From NCBI RefSeq assembly GCF_014192475.1, contig NZ_JACHXZ010000004.1:547348-611347 (forward strand): a stretch of 64,000 bases of DNA, written 5' to 3'. Origin of the DNA: Simiduia aestuariiviva (lineage in GTDB: Bacteria; Pseudomonadota; Gammaproteobacteria; Pseudomonadales; Cellvibrionaceae). Position numbers and translations under genes: made by a program. Below the pieces are notes generated by a model that was given only the letters and a program-made list of their open reading frames with translations, ran no database searches and had not been told where the DNA came from. This document shows positions 55,803 to 64,000 of the stretch, in pieces (position 1 is the stretch's first letter; each line of letters starts with the position of its first letter).

Positions 55803-56030
55803 CAAAGAAATATATTCCTAGGGATGTGTAAGATTTACAAAGTCAGCAATGATTTTTAAATGATTCACACCGCTAGCTTGGTTGGCGTGTTGCCCGCGCT
55901 CGACATTAGCGCGAGGGGTTGATGAATGTCAGCGCAACGACGGCAGCGAACCCATTAGGTTCTAGGCAATCGAAAATTGGCGCGCTAAAGCAGCTATACT
56001 GCGCGCTTTTACCCCACCCGAGGTCGCTTC

Positions 56031-57224
56031 ATGTCACTGCCCACACTGCAATTAAAGTCCCAAGCGGATCGTCGCCTGCGCAAGGGCCATCTGTGGATTT
56101 ACAGCAACGAAGTGGATGTGGCCGCCACGCCCCTTAAACCGTTTCAGCCGGGTCAACAGGTGGAGGTGATAGCTGCCAACGGCAAGAGCTTGGGCATCGC
56201 CGCGCTCAACCCCAATAACCTAATCTGTGCCCGACTGGTGAGCCGCGATAACCGCTACCCACTCGACAAATCACTGCTGGTACACCGGCTCAAGCAGGCG
56301 CTGAGTCTGCGCGAAGGATTTTTCCCCGCGCCCTACTATCGCCTGGTTTATGGCGATAGCGATTTGTTGCCGGGTTTGGTGGTGGATCGCTTTGGCGACG
56401 TGTTGGTGGTGCAAATCGCCAGTGCGGGCATGGAAGCGGTGCGCGATGACATAATCGCGGCGCTCGTGCAGGTGGTAAAGCCCACCGGGATTTTGTTGGC
56501 CAATGAACACTCTGCACGGGAATTGGAGCAGCTGTCGCTCTACACCGAAGTGGCTTATGGCGAAGTTCCGGAACAGGTGGAGTTGATTGAAAATGACACC
56601 CGGTTTTTGGCGCCAGTGCGCACGGGTCAAAAGACCGGTTGGTTTTATGACCATCGCTTGAATCGCGCACGCCTGCAGCAGTTTGCCGAGGGCAAGCGAG
56701 TGCTCGACGTTTTTTCATACATTGGCGGCTGGGGCTTGGCGGCGGCTCAGGCTGGCGCCGCGCAGGTTGTATGCGTGGATGCATCGGAATCTGCGCTCGA
56801 AGGGGTGCGTGCCAACGCCCAGCTCAATGGCTTTGCAGATCGCGTAGAAACGGCACACGGCAAGGCCATCGCCGTAATGAAGGCCATGATTGAGCAAGGC
56901 GAGGTGTTTGACATTGTGGTGTTGGATCCGCCGGCATTTATCAAAAAGCGCAAAGACCATAAGTCGGGACTGGCCGCCTATCGCCACATCAACGAACTGG
57001 GTATGCGTTTGCTGGCGCGGGATGGCCTGCTGGTGTCTGGCTCTTGCTCAATGCATTTGGCCACGGAGGAGTTGGAATCGTGTATTCAGGGCGCGGCGCG
57101 GCACCTCGATCGGCAGGCGCAGCTCATCGTGCGCGGCAGTCAGGGGCCCGACCACCCAGTGCACAGCGCTATCCCAGAGACCGAGTACCTGAAGGCCCTG
57201 TTCTACCGCATTTACCTGCCTTGA
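56031..57224 (+). CDS. rlmI: 23S rRNA (cytosine1962-C5) methyltransferase RlmI
   Basis: A 397-residue SAM-dependent methyltransferase. The N-terminal PUA domain starts QADRRLRKGHLWIYSNEVD. The Rossmann domain has RTGQKTGWFYDHRLNR, VLDVFSYIGGWGLAA and LDPPAFIKKRKD. The catalytic Cys is in SGSCSMHL. Length matches RlmI. It is the only enzyme gene between the DUF3592 and imelysin genes. Confidence 0.95.
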   Translation: MSLPTLQLKSQADRRLRKGHLWIYSNEVDVAATPLKPFQPGQQVEVIAANGKSLGIAALNPNNLICARLVSRDNRYPLDKSLLVHRLKQALSLREGFFPAPYYRLVYGDSDLLPGLVVDRFGDVLVVQIASAGMEAVRDDIIAALVQVVKPTGILLANEHSARELEQLSLYTEVAYGEVPEQVELIENDTRFLAPVRTGQKTGWFYDHRLNRARLQQFAEGKRVLDVFSYIGGWGLAAAQAGAAQVVCVDASESALEGVRANAQLNGFADRVETAHGKAIAVMKAMIEQGEVFDIVVLDPPAFIKKRKDHKSGLAAYRHINELGMRLLARDGLLVSGSCSMHLATEELESCIQGAARHLDRQAQLIVRGSQGPDHPVHSAIPETEYLKALFYRIYLP

Positions 57225-57312
57225 GTAATCCGAGCTAAGGCGCTGGTAACGATGCTGCACCACACGGCCATTGGCAGCCAATGAGAACTAAGGCGCTGCT
57301 TGCATTCGGAAT

Positions 57313-58464
57313 TTAAGGTGCGTCGGCCACGGGTTTGAGGGGTTCGGCCAGTTGTTGCAAGGCGGCGATGGCGGCCACCCACTGGGTTTCCGTTGCCTCG
57401 CCCTGCTCCGGTAATTTACTCAATACGCGCTGTGCGGCCTGCCATTGATTGCGCCAACTGCCACTGGCACCCTTGGTCCAATGGTTCAACAGGGCATCTG
57501 CGGCGGCAGCATTCCCGGCTAACAGGTGCAAGCTCGCAAGTTGGGCGGCAAGTGGATTGCGGCCGCGGCCACTGTAGGCATTGTGCGCTTGGAAATCGCT
57601 ATCCAAATCCGCTGCAACATTTAGTTGCGGTTGCATTTGCTGCTCAATCAACAATTGCTCAAGCAAATATAGGCTGGCAATGCGCAGTATTTCCGAGCGC
57701 TGTTGCGGGTTTAGCTGCAAGTAGGTCTGTTGCAGGTTGCCCCCGGCTTGCCACGCTTGACGCAACTTCTCTAGGTCATCGATGGCCAGTTCCACCATTA
57801 AGCCGAGCAGCGCACGGCGCCGATTGTTGGGCATGTCGGCGGTCTTGGGCGCATCTTCGCCTTTCGCATCGGGTTTTTGGCGGGCGAAATCGCTGGCGGG
57901 TCGCTCACCCGTGTCACCCCAAAGTAAATAGGCAATAGGGTGCAGGCCGAGGGCGCGATCTTGGGGGTCAAATTGCTGATGGGCTTCGCGCAGGGCTTTA
58001 GCGGTCACCGGAATGGCGATGTCGTTGACCAAACCGGAGTGGCTGTAGACGTCAAAGTAGTCGAGAAACCCCGGTTGAATGGGCCAGCCGTCGAGGCGAT
58101 CGCGCAGGCTGTTGAGTGGCACGAACAGACCGGGATGGGCGTCGGCCATGGCAAAGTAGAGGCTGAAACCCTGCAGGCTGTCATGGGTTTGGTGCCACTG
58201 GTCGCGGGCCTTGGCGAGCTGCTCTTGATCCGGTTGCTTAAGCAGCGCCTGCACTGCCAGACGCAGGCCCAGCAGCTGCTCGTGTGATTGATTTAGCAGC
58301 GGCAGTCCGGCCTCCCAGAGCGCGCGGGTGGGATCATCCAGCTCCACTTGCTCGGTGTAGCTAGCCGTGACTTTGGGCGCAGAGCTTGCCGGTGGCGCGG
58401 CCTTCTCCTGACAGGCCACGACGGCTAAGCTGGCGCAAATTAAAGCGAGAATGTGGGTGCGCAT
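57313..58464 (-). CDS. Imelysin-like (M75) lipoprotein
   Basis: A 383-residue protein with a lipobox LAVVAC (Cys18). The imelysin core shows QWHQTHDSLQGFSLYF and the LGLHPIAYLLWGDTGERP region that corresponds to the GxHAIEFLLWG motif of peptidase M75. M75 proteins bind iron or other metals at the cell surface; this one lacks the common GxHxxE glutamate (Ala-Tyr instead), so it may be a binding protein rather than a peptidase. No iron transport genes adjoin it. Confidence 0.8.
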   Translation of the reverse strand: MRTHILALICASLAVVACQEKAAPPASSAPKVTASYTEQVELDDPTRALWEAGLPLLNQSHEQLLGLRLAVQALLKQPDQEQLAKARDQWHQTHDSLQGFSLYFAMADAHPGLFVPLNSLRDRLDGWPIQPGFLDYFDVYSHSGLVNDIAIPVTAKALREAHQQFDPQDRALGLHPIAYLLWGDTGERPASDFARQKPDAKGEDAPKTADMPNNRRRALLGLMVELAIDDLEKLRQAWQAGGNLQQTYLQLNPQQRSEILRIASLYLLEQLLIEQQMQPQLNVAADLDSDFQAHNAYSGRGRNPLAAQLASLHLLAGNAAAADALLNHWTKGASGSWRNQWQAAQRVLSKLPEQGEATETQWVAAIAALQQLAEPLKPVADAP

Positions 58465-58481
58465 GGTTCGTTCCTGAACGG

Positions 58482-59195
58482 TTATCGCAAGCTGATAATG
58501 GGCCAGCCCCTGGCTTCGGCTGCGGCGTTAAGCTGCGGGCATGGATCTACCGCTACCGGGTGATCTACCTCGGTTAGCAAGGGTAGGTCATTTATGGAGT
58601 CGCTGTAAAAGTAGCAGGTCTCACCTTGGCGCTTGGTTTCGGTCATAAAACTGCGCCAGCGGGTCACTTTACCCGCTTGGTAACAGGGTGGATCTATAAT
58701 TTCGCCGGTGTATTGGCCGGCGACTATTTCGGGTTCTGTGGCGATCAATTGGTCCACTTGCAGCGCTTCAGCAATGGGTGCCGTTATAAAGCGGTTGGTA
58801 GCGGTTATGATGAGCAAGAAATCGCCTGCTGCACGGTGGTGTTCAAGCAGCGCTTGGGCTTTGGGCAAGTGCAGTGGCGCAATCTTGTGGGTCATAAAAT
58901 CGGCCAACAAGGCCTGCTGTTGCTCGGCGCTAAACTGGGCCACCTGTTGCAATACAAAGCGTTGGTAGGCGTGGATGTCTAGCTCGCCGCGCTTGTAGTC
59001 TTCATAAAACTGGTCATTGGCGCGGCGATAGTGGTCCGCGTCTACCAGTTGGCGCTCCACCAAAAACTCACCCCAGCTGTGATCTGAGTCGCCGGCGATG
59101 AGGGTGTTATCCAAGTCAAATATTGCTACGGCCACGGCGCAATCCAGGGTTGTGTCAGCGGGGGTGGGCAAGGATAGCGATTTGGCTGCGGGCAT
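58482..59195 (-). CDS. HAD-IB family phosphatase
   Basis: A 237-residue HAD-IB hydrolase. Motif I AIFDLDNTLIAGDSD (Asp about residue 27), motif II LLIITATNRF, and motif IV CYFYSDSINDLPLLTE fit SerB-related phosphatases. In pseudomonads an orthologue lies at the same place beside rppH and ptsP. Substrate is unknown; it is sometimes annotated as histidinol-phosphatase. Divergent from rppH. Confidence 0.87.
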   Translation of the reverse strand: MPAAKSLSLPTPADTTLDCAVAVAIFDLDNTLIAGDSDHSWGEFLVERQLVDADHYRRANDQFYEDYKRGELDIHAYQRFVLQQVAQFSAEQQQALLADFMTHKIAPLHLPKAQALLEHHRAAGDFLLIITATNRFITAPIAEALQVDQLIATEPEIVAGQYTGEIIDPPCYQAGKVTRWRSFMTETKRQGETCYFYSDSINDLPLLTEVDHPVAVDPCPQLNAAAEARGWPIISLR

Positions 59196-59284
59196 ACAAC
59201 GGATTGTCCGCAGGTCCCGTTAAATTGCTGAATACACAACAGTTATGGAACAATAGCCGGCAGCATGAATAAAAGGATCGCACC

Positions 59285-59833
59285 GTGATAGACAGTGATG
59301 GTTTTAGGCCCAACGTGGGGATCATCGTGGCGAATGATCACGGGCAGGTATTGTGGGCGCGCCGCATTGGCGGGCAGGATGCATGGCAATTTCCTCAGGG
59401 TGGCATCAACCCCAATGAAACCGCGGAGCAAGCGCTCTATCGAGAGCTCTATGAAGAGGTGGGGCTGGCGCCGGAAGATGTCGAAATTGTCGGAAGTACG
59501 CGCGGTTGGCTACGCTATCTGTTACCTAAGAAGTTGCTGCGGCGCGGTTCCACCCCTTTGTGTATTGGCCAGAAGCAGCGCTGGTTTTTACTTCGCCTAA
59601 CGGCAGACGAATCCAAGATAGATCTGCACACGCAGAAAAAGGACGAGTTTGATCACTGGCGCTGGGTGAGCTACTGGTATCCCTTGGGTAAGGTGGTGTC
59701 CTTTAAGCGCGATGTGTATCGCAAGGCATTGCGCGAGTTATCGCCACTGTTGTGCCGCCTGCAGCGCGAGCATAAGCCCGATGCCGACACGGCCGGCGGC
59801 GAGCACCTCAGCAACCGTCAATTGACTACATAG
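59285..59833 (+). CDS. rppH: RNA pyrophosphohydrolase RppH
   Basis: A 182-residue Nudix enzyme removing pyrophosphate from 5' triphosphorylated mRNA, triggering RNase E decay. [27 protein letters not shown] and [27 protein letters not shown] form the Nudix box region, followed by [15 protein letters not shown]. The C-terminal tail ([17 protein letters not shown]) is longer than in Escherichia coli. It precedes ptsP by 11 bases, as in pseudomonads. Confidence 0.96.
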   Translation: MIDSDGFRPNVGIIVANDHGQVLWARRIGGQDAWQFPQGGINPNETAEQALYRELYEEVGLAPEDVEIVGSTRGWLRYLLPKKLLRRGSTPLCIGQKQRWFLLRLTADESKIDLHTQKKDEFDHWRWVSYWYPLGKVVSFKRDVYRKALRELSPLLCRLQREHKPDADTAGGEHLSNRQLTT

Positions 59834-59844
59834 GAGCGTAAACT

Positions 59845-62112
59845 TTGGCCGCGAGCATGCTCAATTCGCTGCGCAATATCGTGCAGGAAGTCAACGCCGC
59901 TCGCGATCTCCAGTCTGCGCTCAACATCATTGTGGCCCGCATTAAAGCGGCCATGCAGACGCAGGTGTGCTCCGTTTACTTGCGCAATGGTCAGCACCAA
60001 TACGTGTTGATGGCCACCGATGGTCTGAACCCGAAAGCCGTGGGCAAAGTGAGCCTAAAGGTGCAGGAGGGTTTGGTGGGGCGCGTGGTCAGCCGCGAAG
60101 AACCGCTCAACCTAGAGCACGCTGAAACCCATCCGAGTTATCAATACTTCCCGGAAACCGGCGAGGAGCGGTTTAGCTCATTCCTCGGTGTTCCCATTAT
60201 TCACCACCGCGAAGTGCTGGGTGTGTTGGTTGTCCAGCAGGTGGAGCGCCGGCGCTTCGATGAGGGCGATGAAGCATTTTTAGTGACCCTGTCGGCCCAG
60301 TTGGCGGGTGTGATCGCGCACGCGGAAGCCACGGGCGTGGTGGTCGCCGTGGCCCAGGGCAAGGGCGAAGCTAAATTCGTTGGCACCTCTGGCTGTGCCG
60401 GTGTCGCCATCGGTGAAGCAGTGGTCATTTCGCCACCGGCGGATCTCAATTCTGTGCCCTACCAAGTGGTTTCCGATATCGAAGGGGAGACGGCGTTTTT
60501 CTACCGTTGCCTTGGCGCTGTGCGCGACGATATTCGGCGTATGGGCGACGAACTTAAGAGTCGACTGTCGAAGGAAGAGCAAGCGCTCTTTGATGCCTAT
60601 TTGGCCATGCTCGATGACGCCTCACTGGGTGGCGAAGTCATTGAGCGGATTCATCAGGGGGTCTGTGCGCCCTACGCTTGGGCGGAAGTCATACTTGAGC
60701 ACGAGCGCAATTTTTCTTCCATGAACGACGCCTACCTGCGCGACCGGGCGGCCGATGTGCGCGACCTCGGGCGCAGGGTGTTGAGCTACCTGCAAGAATC
60801 GGCACAGATGTGCCGAGTCTACCCCGACGACACCATCCTAGTGGGTGAGGAGCTGACGGCCTCCATGTTGGGCGAAGTGCCAGCCGAGAAGTTGGTGGGC
60901 TTGGTTTCAGTGGAGGGCTCGCGCAATTCACACGTGGCGATTTTGGCCCGCGCTATGGATATACCCACGGTCATGGGCGCCATCGATTTGCCCTATACCA
61001 AGCTCGATCAGCGCAAGTTGATCGTGGATGGCTATAACGGCATTGTCTTCGCCGATCCGTCCAAACCGCTCAAGGCACAGTACAAGGCCATCTTCAAGGA
61101 AGAGCAGGCCCTGCAGAAGGATTTGGAAACCCTCAAGGACAAACCTTGCGAGACCACCGACGGGCATCGATTGAGCTTGTGGGTCAATACCGGTTTGATG
61201 GCCGATGTTATGCGCTCGCTGGAGCGCGGTGCAGAGGGTGTCGGTCTCTATCGCACCGAAGTCCCGTTTTTACTGCGCGATCGGTTTCCGGGAGAGGCCG
61301 AACAAACCAAAATCTATCGCGAGCAATTGGCCGCGTTCGCACCAAAATCGGTGACCATGCGCACCTTGGACGTGGGCGGCGATAAAGCCCTGCCCTATTT
61401 CCCCATCAACGAGGCCAACCCGTTTTTAGGTTGGCGCGGCTTGCGCGTTACCTTGGATCACCCAGAGATTTTTTTGGTGCAGGTGCGCGCCATGCTGAAG
61501 GCCAGTGAAGGCTTGGACAACCTGCGCATAATGTTGCCGATGGTCACCAATATTCCGGAATTAGAGGCGGCTAATGCCCTGATATTGCGCGCCTTCAATG
61601 AGGTGATGGAAGAGGGGCACCGCGTGGTATTCCCGCCCGTGGGCGTGATGGTCGAGGTGCCTGCACTGGTCTATCAAGCCCGCGAATTTGCCGCCCGCGC
61701 AGACTTTCTATCGGTGGGCTCCAATGACTTGACCCAGTACCTTTTGGCGGTAGATCGCAACAACGCGCGGGTGGCCGACCTCTATCAAAGTCTGCACCCC
61801 GCGGTATTGCGGGCGTTGATATTGATTGTCGAGGGCGCCCACGCCGAGCAGGTGGATGTCAGTATCTGTGGCGAAATGGCGGGTGATCCAGGCGCTGCGG
61901 TACTGCTGATGGCCATGGGCTTTGATGTGTTGTCTATGAGCGCCACCAGCCTGCCCAAAGTAAAATCCGTGCTGCGGGCGATTTCGAAGGTGCAGGCTGA
62001 AGCGCTGCTCGACGAGGTGTTAAAACTCAATACCGCAGAGGACATTGAGGCGGCGCTCAATGATCGCTTGCAAACTATGGGTATCAAGCGCCTGTACCGC
62101 CCCAATGTGTAA
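59845..62112 (+). CDS. ptsP: Phosphoenolpyruvate-protein phosphotransferase PtsP (nitrogen PTS enzyme I)
   Basis: A 755-residue EINtr. An N-terminal GAF domain (MATDGLNPKAVGKVSLKV, FLGVPIIHHREVLGVLVVQQ) is followed by the PEP-utilising domains. The phosphohistidine lies in VEGSRNSHVAILARAMDIPTV. The catalytic barrel has GLYRTEVPFLLRD and SVGSNDLTQYLL. The start is TTG 59845 with AGGAG 9 bases upstream; ATG 59857 (MLNSLRNIV) matches the usual family start and is an alternative. Conserved order rppH-ptsP; NPr and EIIANtr are elsewhere. Confidence 0.94.
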   Translation: MAASMLNSLRNIVQEVNAARDLQSALNIIVARIKAAMQTQVCSVYLRNGQHQYVLMATDGLNPKAVGKVSLKVQEGLVGRVVSREEPLNLEHAETHPSYQYFPETGEERFSSFLGVPIIHHREVLGVLVVQQVERRRFDEGDEAFLVTLSAQLAGVIAHAEATGVVVAVAQGKGEAKFVGTSGCAGVAIGEAVVISPPADLNSVPYQVVSDIEGETAFFYRCLGAVRDDIRRMGDELKSRLSKEEQALFDAYLAMLDDASLGGEVIERIHQGVCAPYAWAEVILEHERNFSSMNDAYLRDRAADVRDLGRRVLSYLQESAQMCRVYPDDTILVGEELTASMLGEVPAEKLVGLVSVEGSRNSHVAILARAMDIPTVMGAIDLPYTKLDQRKLIVDGYNGIVFADPSKPLKAQYKAIFKEEQALQKDLETLKDKPCETTDGHRLSLWVNTGLMADVMRSLERGAEGVGLYRTEVPFLLRDRFPGEAEQTKIYREQLAAFAPKSVTMRTLDVGGDKALPYFPINEANPFLGWRGLRVTLDHPEIFLVQVRAMLKASEGLDNLRIMLPMVTNIPELEAANALILRAFNEVMEEGHRVVFPPVGVMVEVPALVYQAREFAARADFLSVGSNDLTQYLLAVDRNNARVADLYQSLHPAVLRALILIVEGAHAEQVDVSICGEMAGDPGAAVLLMAMGFDVLSMSATSLPKVKSVLRAISKVQAEALLDEVLKLNTAEDIEAALNDRLQTMGIKRLYRPNV

Positions 62113-62126
62113 CCCCTCAAACGCCG

Positions 62127-62942
62127 TTAGCGAGGCGTCAGTGCGATTGAAAATGACCGCTCTTCTTGCATCTCTCCCTCGCGGTTAAAACTGCGCTCTA
62201 GCAGGGCTACGCCGCCCTGCGCGTCGGCCAGCAAGAGTGTACTTGCGCGCGTGCCGTAGTCAGGCGATACGATGAATCGACTCGATAGCAAGGCTTCTGT
62301 GGTGGCATCCACACCGGTGTTGGGAAGGTCTTCATCGGGTGCCCGACGCCGATCCGCCAGCAACGACCACAACCCTGCGACCAGTGCATCCTCGTGGGTT
62401 GATTGCTTGAGCAGTTGCGCCAGCGCCGTTTTTCCCTGCGCCACCTTGGGCCAGGATGTGTCGAGGCTGGCATTGCTCAGGCCAAAAAGGCCCTTATCTA
62501 GCGCGATCTGTCGAGGTGTGGCTCGATTGGTGCTGCGATTGCTGCTATTGCTGCGATTGGTGCAATAGTGTAATTGCCAGCCATTGGCCGTGTATTCGCC
62601 GGCGATCAAATTAAATCCGCTGTAGCTTGCATGATCTACGCCCCGGCAATAGCTTGCGGGTGTTAATGGTTGCGCTAAAAACTGGCTCACCAACTCACCG
62701 CGGCTGCGAGTGCCCAGTGGCTGCAGCGGGTTGCGCACATTGGTCAGCGCCGCAAACTTTCCAGAGCGGTGGAGCAGCATCCAGCTGCCGCCCGCCTCTA
62801 GGTCCCTGCCGCCCAACCAATCCGGTTGCTCTGGCCAAAAAGCCGCCGCGCGAGTGGGGCGCTGGTGAAACTCATCGCGATTAGCGGCAACTATTAAAGG
62901 CCATTGGGGGTGCATCTGGTGGGCGATAAATAACAAGCACAT
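62127..62942 (-). CDS. NRDE family protein
   Basis: A 271-residue NRDE (TANGO2-like) protein. The motif itself is in VAANRDEFHQRPT near the N-terminus, followed by WLGGRDLEAGGSWMLL and NVRNPLQPLGTRSRGELV. Functions of bacterial NRDE proteins are unknown; eukaryotic TANGO2 is linked to haem or lipid handling. An Asn/Ser/Arg-rich low-complexity stretch (NRSNSSNRSTNR) sits at about residues 126-145 and comes from a trinucleotide-like repeat. Convergent with ptsP. Confidence 0.88.
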   Translation of the reverse strand: MCLLFIAHQMHPQWPLIVAANRDEFHQRPTRAAAFWPEQPDWLGGRDLEAGGSWMLLHRSGKFAALTNVRNPLQPLGTRSRGELVSQFLAQPLTPASYCRGVDHASYSGFNLIAGEYTANGWQLHYCTNRSNSSNRSTNRATPRQIALDKGLFGLSNASLDTSWPKVAQGKTALAQLLKQSTHEDALVAGLWSLLADRRRAPDEDLPNTGVDATTEALLSSRFIVSPDYGTRASTLLLADAQGGVALLERSFNREGEMQEERSFSIALTPR

Positions 62943-63035
62943 AGTTCGCGCCTAATCGTTGAGATGGGGTTTCGGGCCAGTGATTAAGGCAGCATAATGC
63001 CCGCCTCATGTGCGTTACAACCAAATGGACCCCCC

Positions 63036-63863
63036 ATGAATTACCCTGAACTCGATCCCGTCGCCTTTTCTGTTGGCCCAGTAGAGCTCTTCGGATACAG
63101 CCTAGGGCCGCTCAGCGTGCACTGGTACGGTTTGATGTACCTAGCCGCGTTTCTGTGCGCGGGCTTTTTAGCCAGCCGCCGCGCGCGCCAACCTCACAGT
63201 CCGTTGAAACCTGCGCAGGTAGAAGATCTCATCATGTACGGCGCCTTTGGCGTTATTTTGGGCGGGCGCTTTGGCTATGTATTGTTTTACAACTTTGATC
63301 GCTTTCTCGAAGATCCGGTTTGGTTGATTCGCTTGTGGGAGGGCGGGATGTCCTTTCACGGCGGCTTGCTGGGAGTGTTGGTGGCCCTGTGGATTTATGG
63401 CCGTCGAATTAATCGCGGCTTTTTTGAAATTACTGACTTCGTGGCTCCCATCGTGCCGTTGGGGCTTGGTTTTGGTCGACTCGGCAATTTCATTGGCCAA
63501 GAGCTGTGGGGGCGTGCGTCAGATGTGCCTTGGGCCATGGTCTTTCCCCGCGATCCGCTCGGTTTGGCGCGGCACCCTTCGCAACTGTATCAAGCTGCGC
63601 TTGAGGGATTGTTGTTGTTCATTATTTTGTTTTGGTTTTCTGCCAAGCCCAGACCGCGCATGGCGGTGAGTGGATTGTTTTTACTCGGCTATGGCTGTTT
63701 TCGCTTTTTAGTGGAGTTTGTGCGCGAGCCGGACAACCACATCAATTTTGATTTATTTGGATGGGTGACGCGCGGTCAAGTGCTGTCAATGCCCATGATT
63801 TTATTGGGCCTGTTCTTTATTTGGTTGGCCTACCGCAACGCCAAAAAGGAGACCGTGGCATGA
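63036..63863 (+). CDS. lgt: Prolipoprotein diacylglyceryl transferase
   Basis: A 275-residue inner-membrane enzyme adding diacylglycerol to the lipobox cysteine of prolipoproteins. It has [18 protein letters not shown], the signature [13 protein letters not shown], the conserved SFHGGLLG, and [13 protein letters not shown]. About seven hydrophobic segments. ATG 63036 gives the standard N-terminus; 13 upstream codons lack support. It overlaps thyA by four bases. Relevant to the haemoglobin and imelysin lipoproteins in this window. Confidence 0.94.
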   Translation: MNYPELDPVAFSVGPVELFGYSLGPLSVHWYGLMYLAAFLCAGFLASRRARQPHSPLKPAQVEDLIMYGAFGVILGGRFGYVLFYNFDRFLEDPVWLIRLWEGGMSFHGGLLGVLVALWIYGRRINRGFFEITDFVAPIVPLGLGFGRLGNFIGQELWGRASDVPWAMVFPRDPLGLARHPSQLYQAALEGLLLFIILFWFSAKPRPRMAVSGLFLLGYGCFRFLVEFVREPDNHINFDLFGWVTRGQVLSMPMILLGLFFIWLAYRNAKKETVA

Positions 63864-64000
63864 AACAATATCTCGATTTAATGCGCCATGTGCGCGATCA
63901 CGGCGTGCAAAAAGGCGATCGCACCGGCACCGGTACTAAGAGTGTATTTGGCTACCAAATGCGTTTTAACCTAGCCGATGGCTTTCCGTTGGTGACCACT
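63860..64000 (+). CDS. thyA: Thymidylate synthase, N-terminal part (continues beyond window)
   Basis: The first 47 codons, [20 protein letters not shown]... and [18 protein letters not shown], match ThyA, which makes dTMP from dUMP and methylenetetrahydrofolate. AAAAGGAG lies just upstream. The ATG overlaps the lgt stop as ATGA, so translation is coupled. The rest lies outside the window. Confidence 0.93.
   Translation, partial: MKQYLDLMRHVRDHGVQKGDRTGTGTKSVFGYQMRFNLADGFPLVTT

Noticed and set aside
55826-55845. TGTAAG/TTTACA dyad resembling a GacA box
   Set aside because: Spacing is one base instead of six, so it does not fit the known site.

Overview
The window looks like chromosomal DNA of a marine-type gammaproteobacterium near Cellvibrionales/Pseudomonadales. 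This rests on recognisable proteins and synteny: a SutA-type RNA polymerase regulator, a TorF-like porin beside glnK-amtB, a PEP-CTERM protein, and the HAD-rppH-ptsP-(NRDE)-lgt-thyA order shared with pseudomonads. The genus cannot be fixed from the sequence alone.

Layout. 1-5.3 kb: 5' two thirds of rep helicase, a receiver-GGDEF-EAL protein, comM and ubiK. 5.4-8.5 kb: a nitrogen block (porin, glnK, amtB, second glnK) with candidate NtrC/sigma-54 sites. 8.5-12.4 kb: DUF523 protein, sutA, tex. 12.6-19.8 kb: RND efflux pair, chrA, a periplasmic solute-binding-like protein, an EamA permease. 20-29.7 kb: metzincin-like secreted protein, cysQ, yrfG-hslR-hslO, pckA with a hairpin-rich leader, S10 peptidase, a small PLA2-like secreted protein, a PEP-CTERM protein and an intradiol-dioxygenase-like protein.

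29.8-38 kb is the accessory zone. Four AT-rich plus-strand genes (SIR2-like, HEPN-like, AbiV-like, membrane-anchored unknown) are separated by palindromic spacers and look like abortive-infection cargo. A 0.5 kb hairpin-rich repeat block follows. Next is a 4.1 kb integrative element in tRNA-Phe, bounded by a 47-bp direct repeat, with a tyrosine integrase, three small DNA-binding-type proteins and two unknown genes. The tRNA is intact. Its original terminator appears to have been displaced to the far end of the element and replaced by one inside it.

38-50.4 kb: yggX-mutY-asmA, gcvT-gcvH (glycine cleavage), a MerR-controlled phzF, a flavin-oxidoreductase-like protein, and a four-gene envelope/c-di-GMP operon (cupredoxin-like protein, CACHE/HAMP GSDEF-EAL protein, DUF3034 protein, truncated-haemoglobin lipoprotein). 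50.4-64 kb: divergent metE/metR, a DUF3592 protein, a candidate minus-strand small RNA, rlmI, an imelysin-like lipoprotein, HAD hydrolase, rppH-ptsP, NRDE protein, lgt and the start of thyA.

The most promising leads for new biology are the SIR2/HEPN/AbiV cluster with its spacers, the mini-element in tRNA-Phe, the cupredoxin/haemoglobin/c-di-GMP operon, and the orphan terminator implying a small RNA at about 55.6-55.8 kb. Functions are by-eye family recognition; no database search was run.
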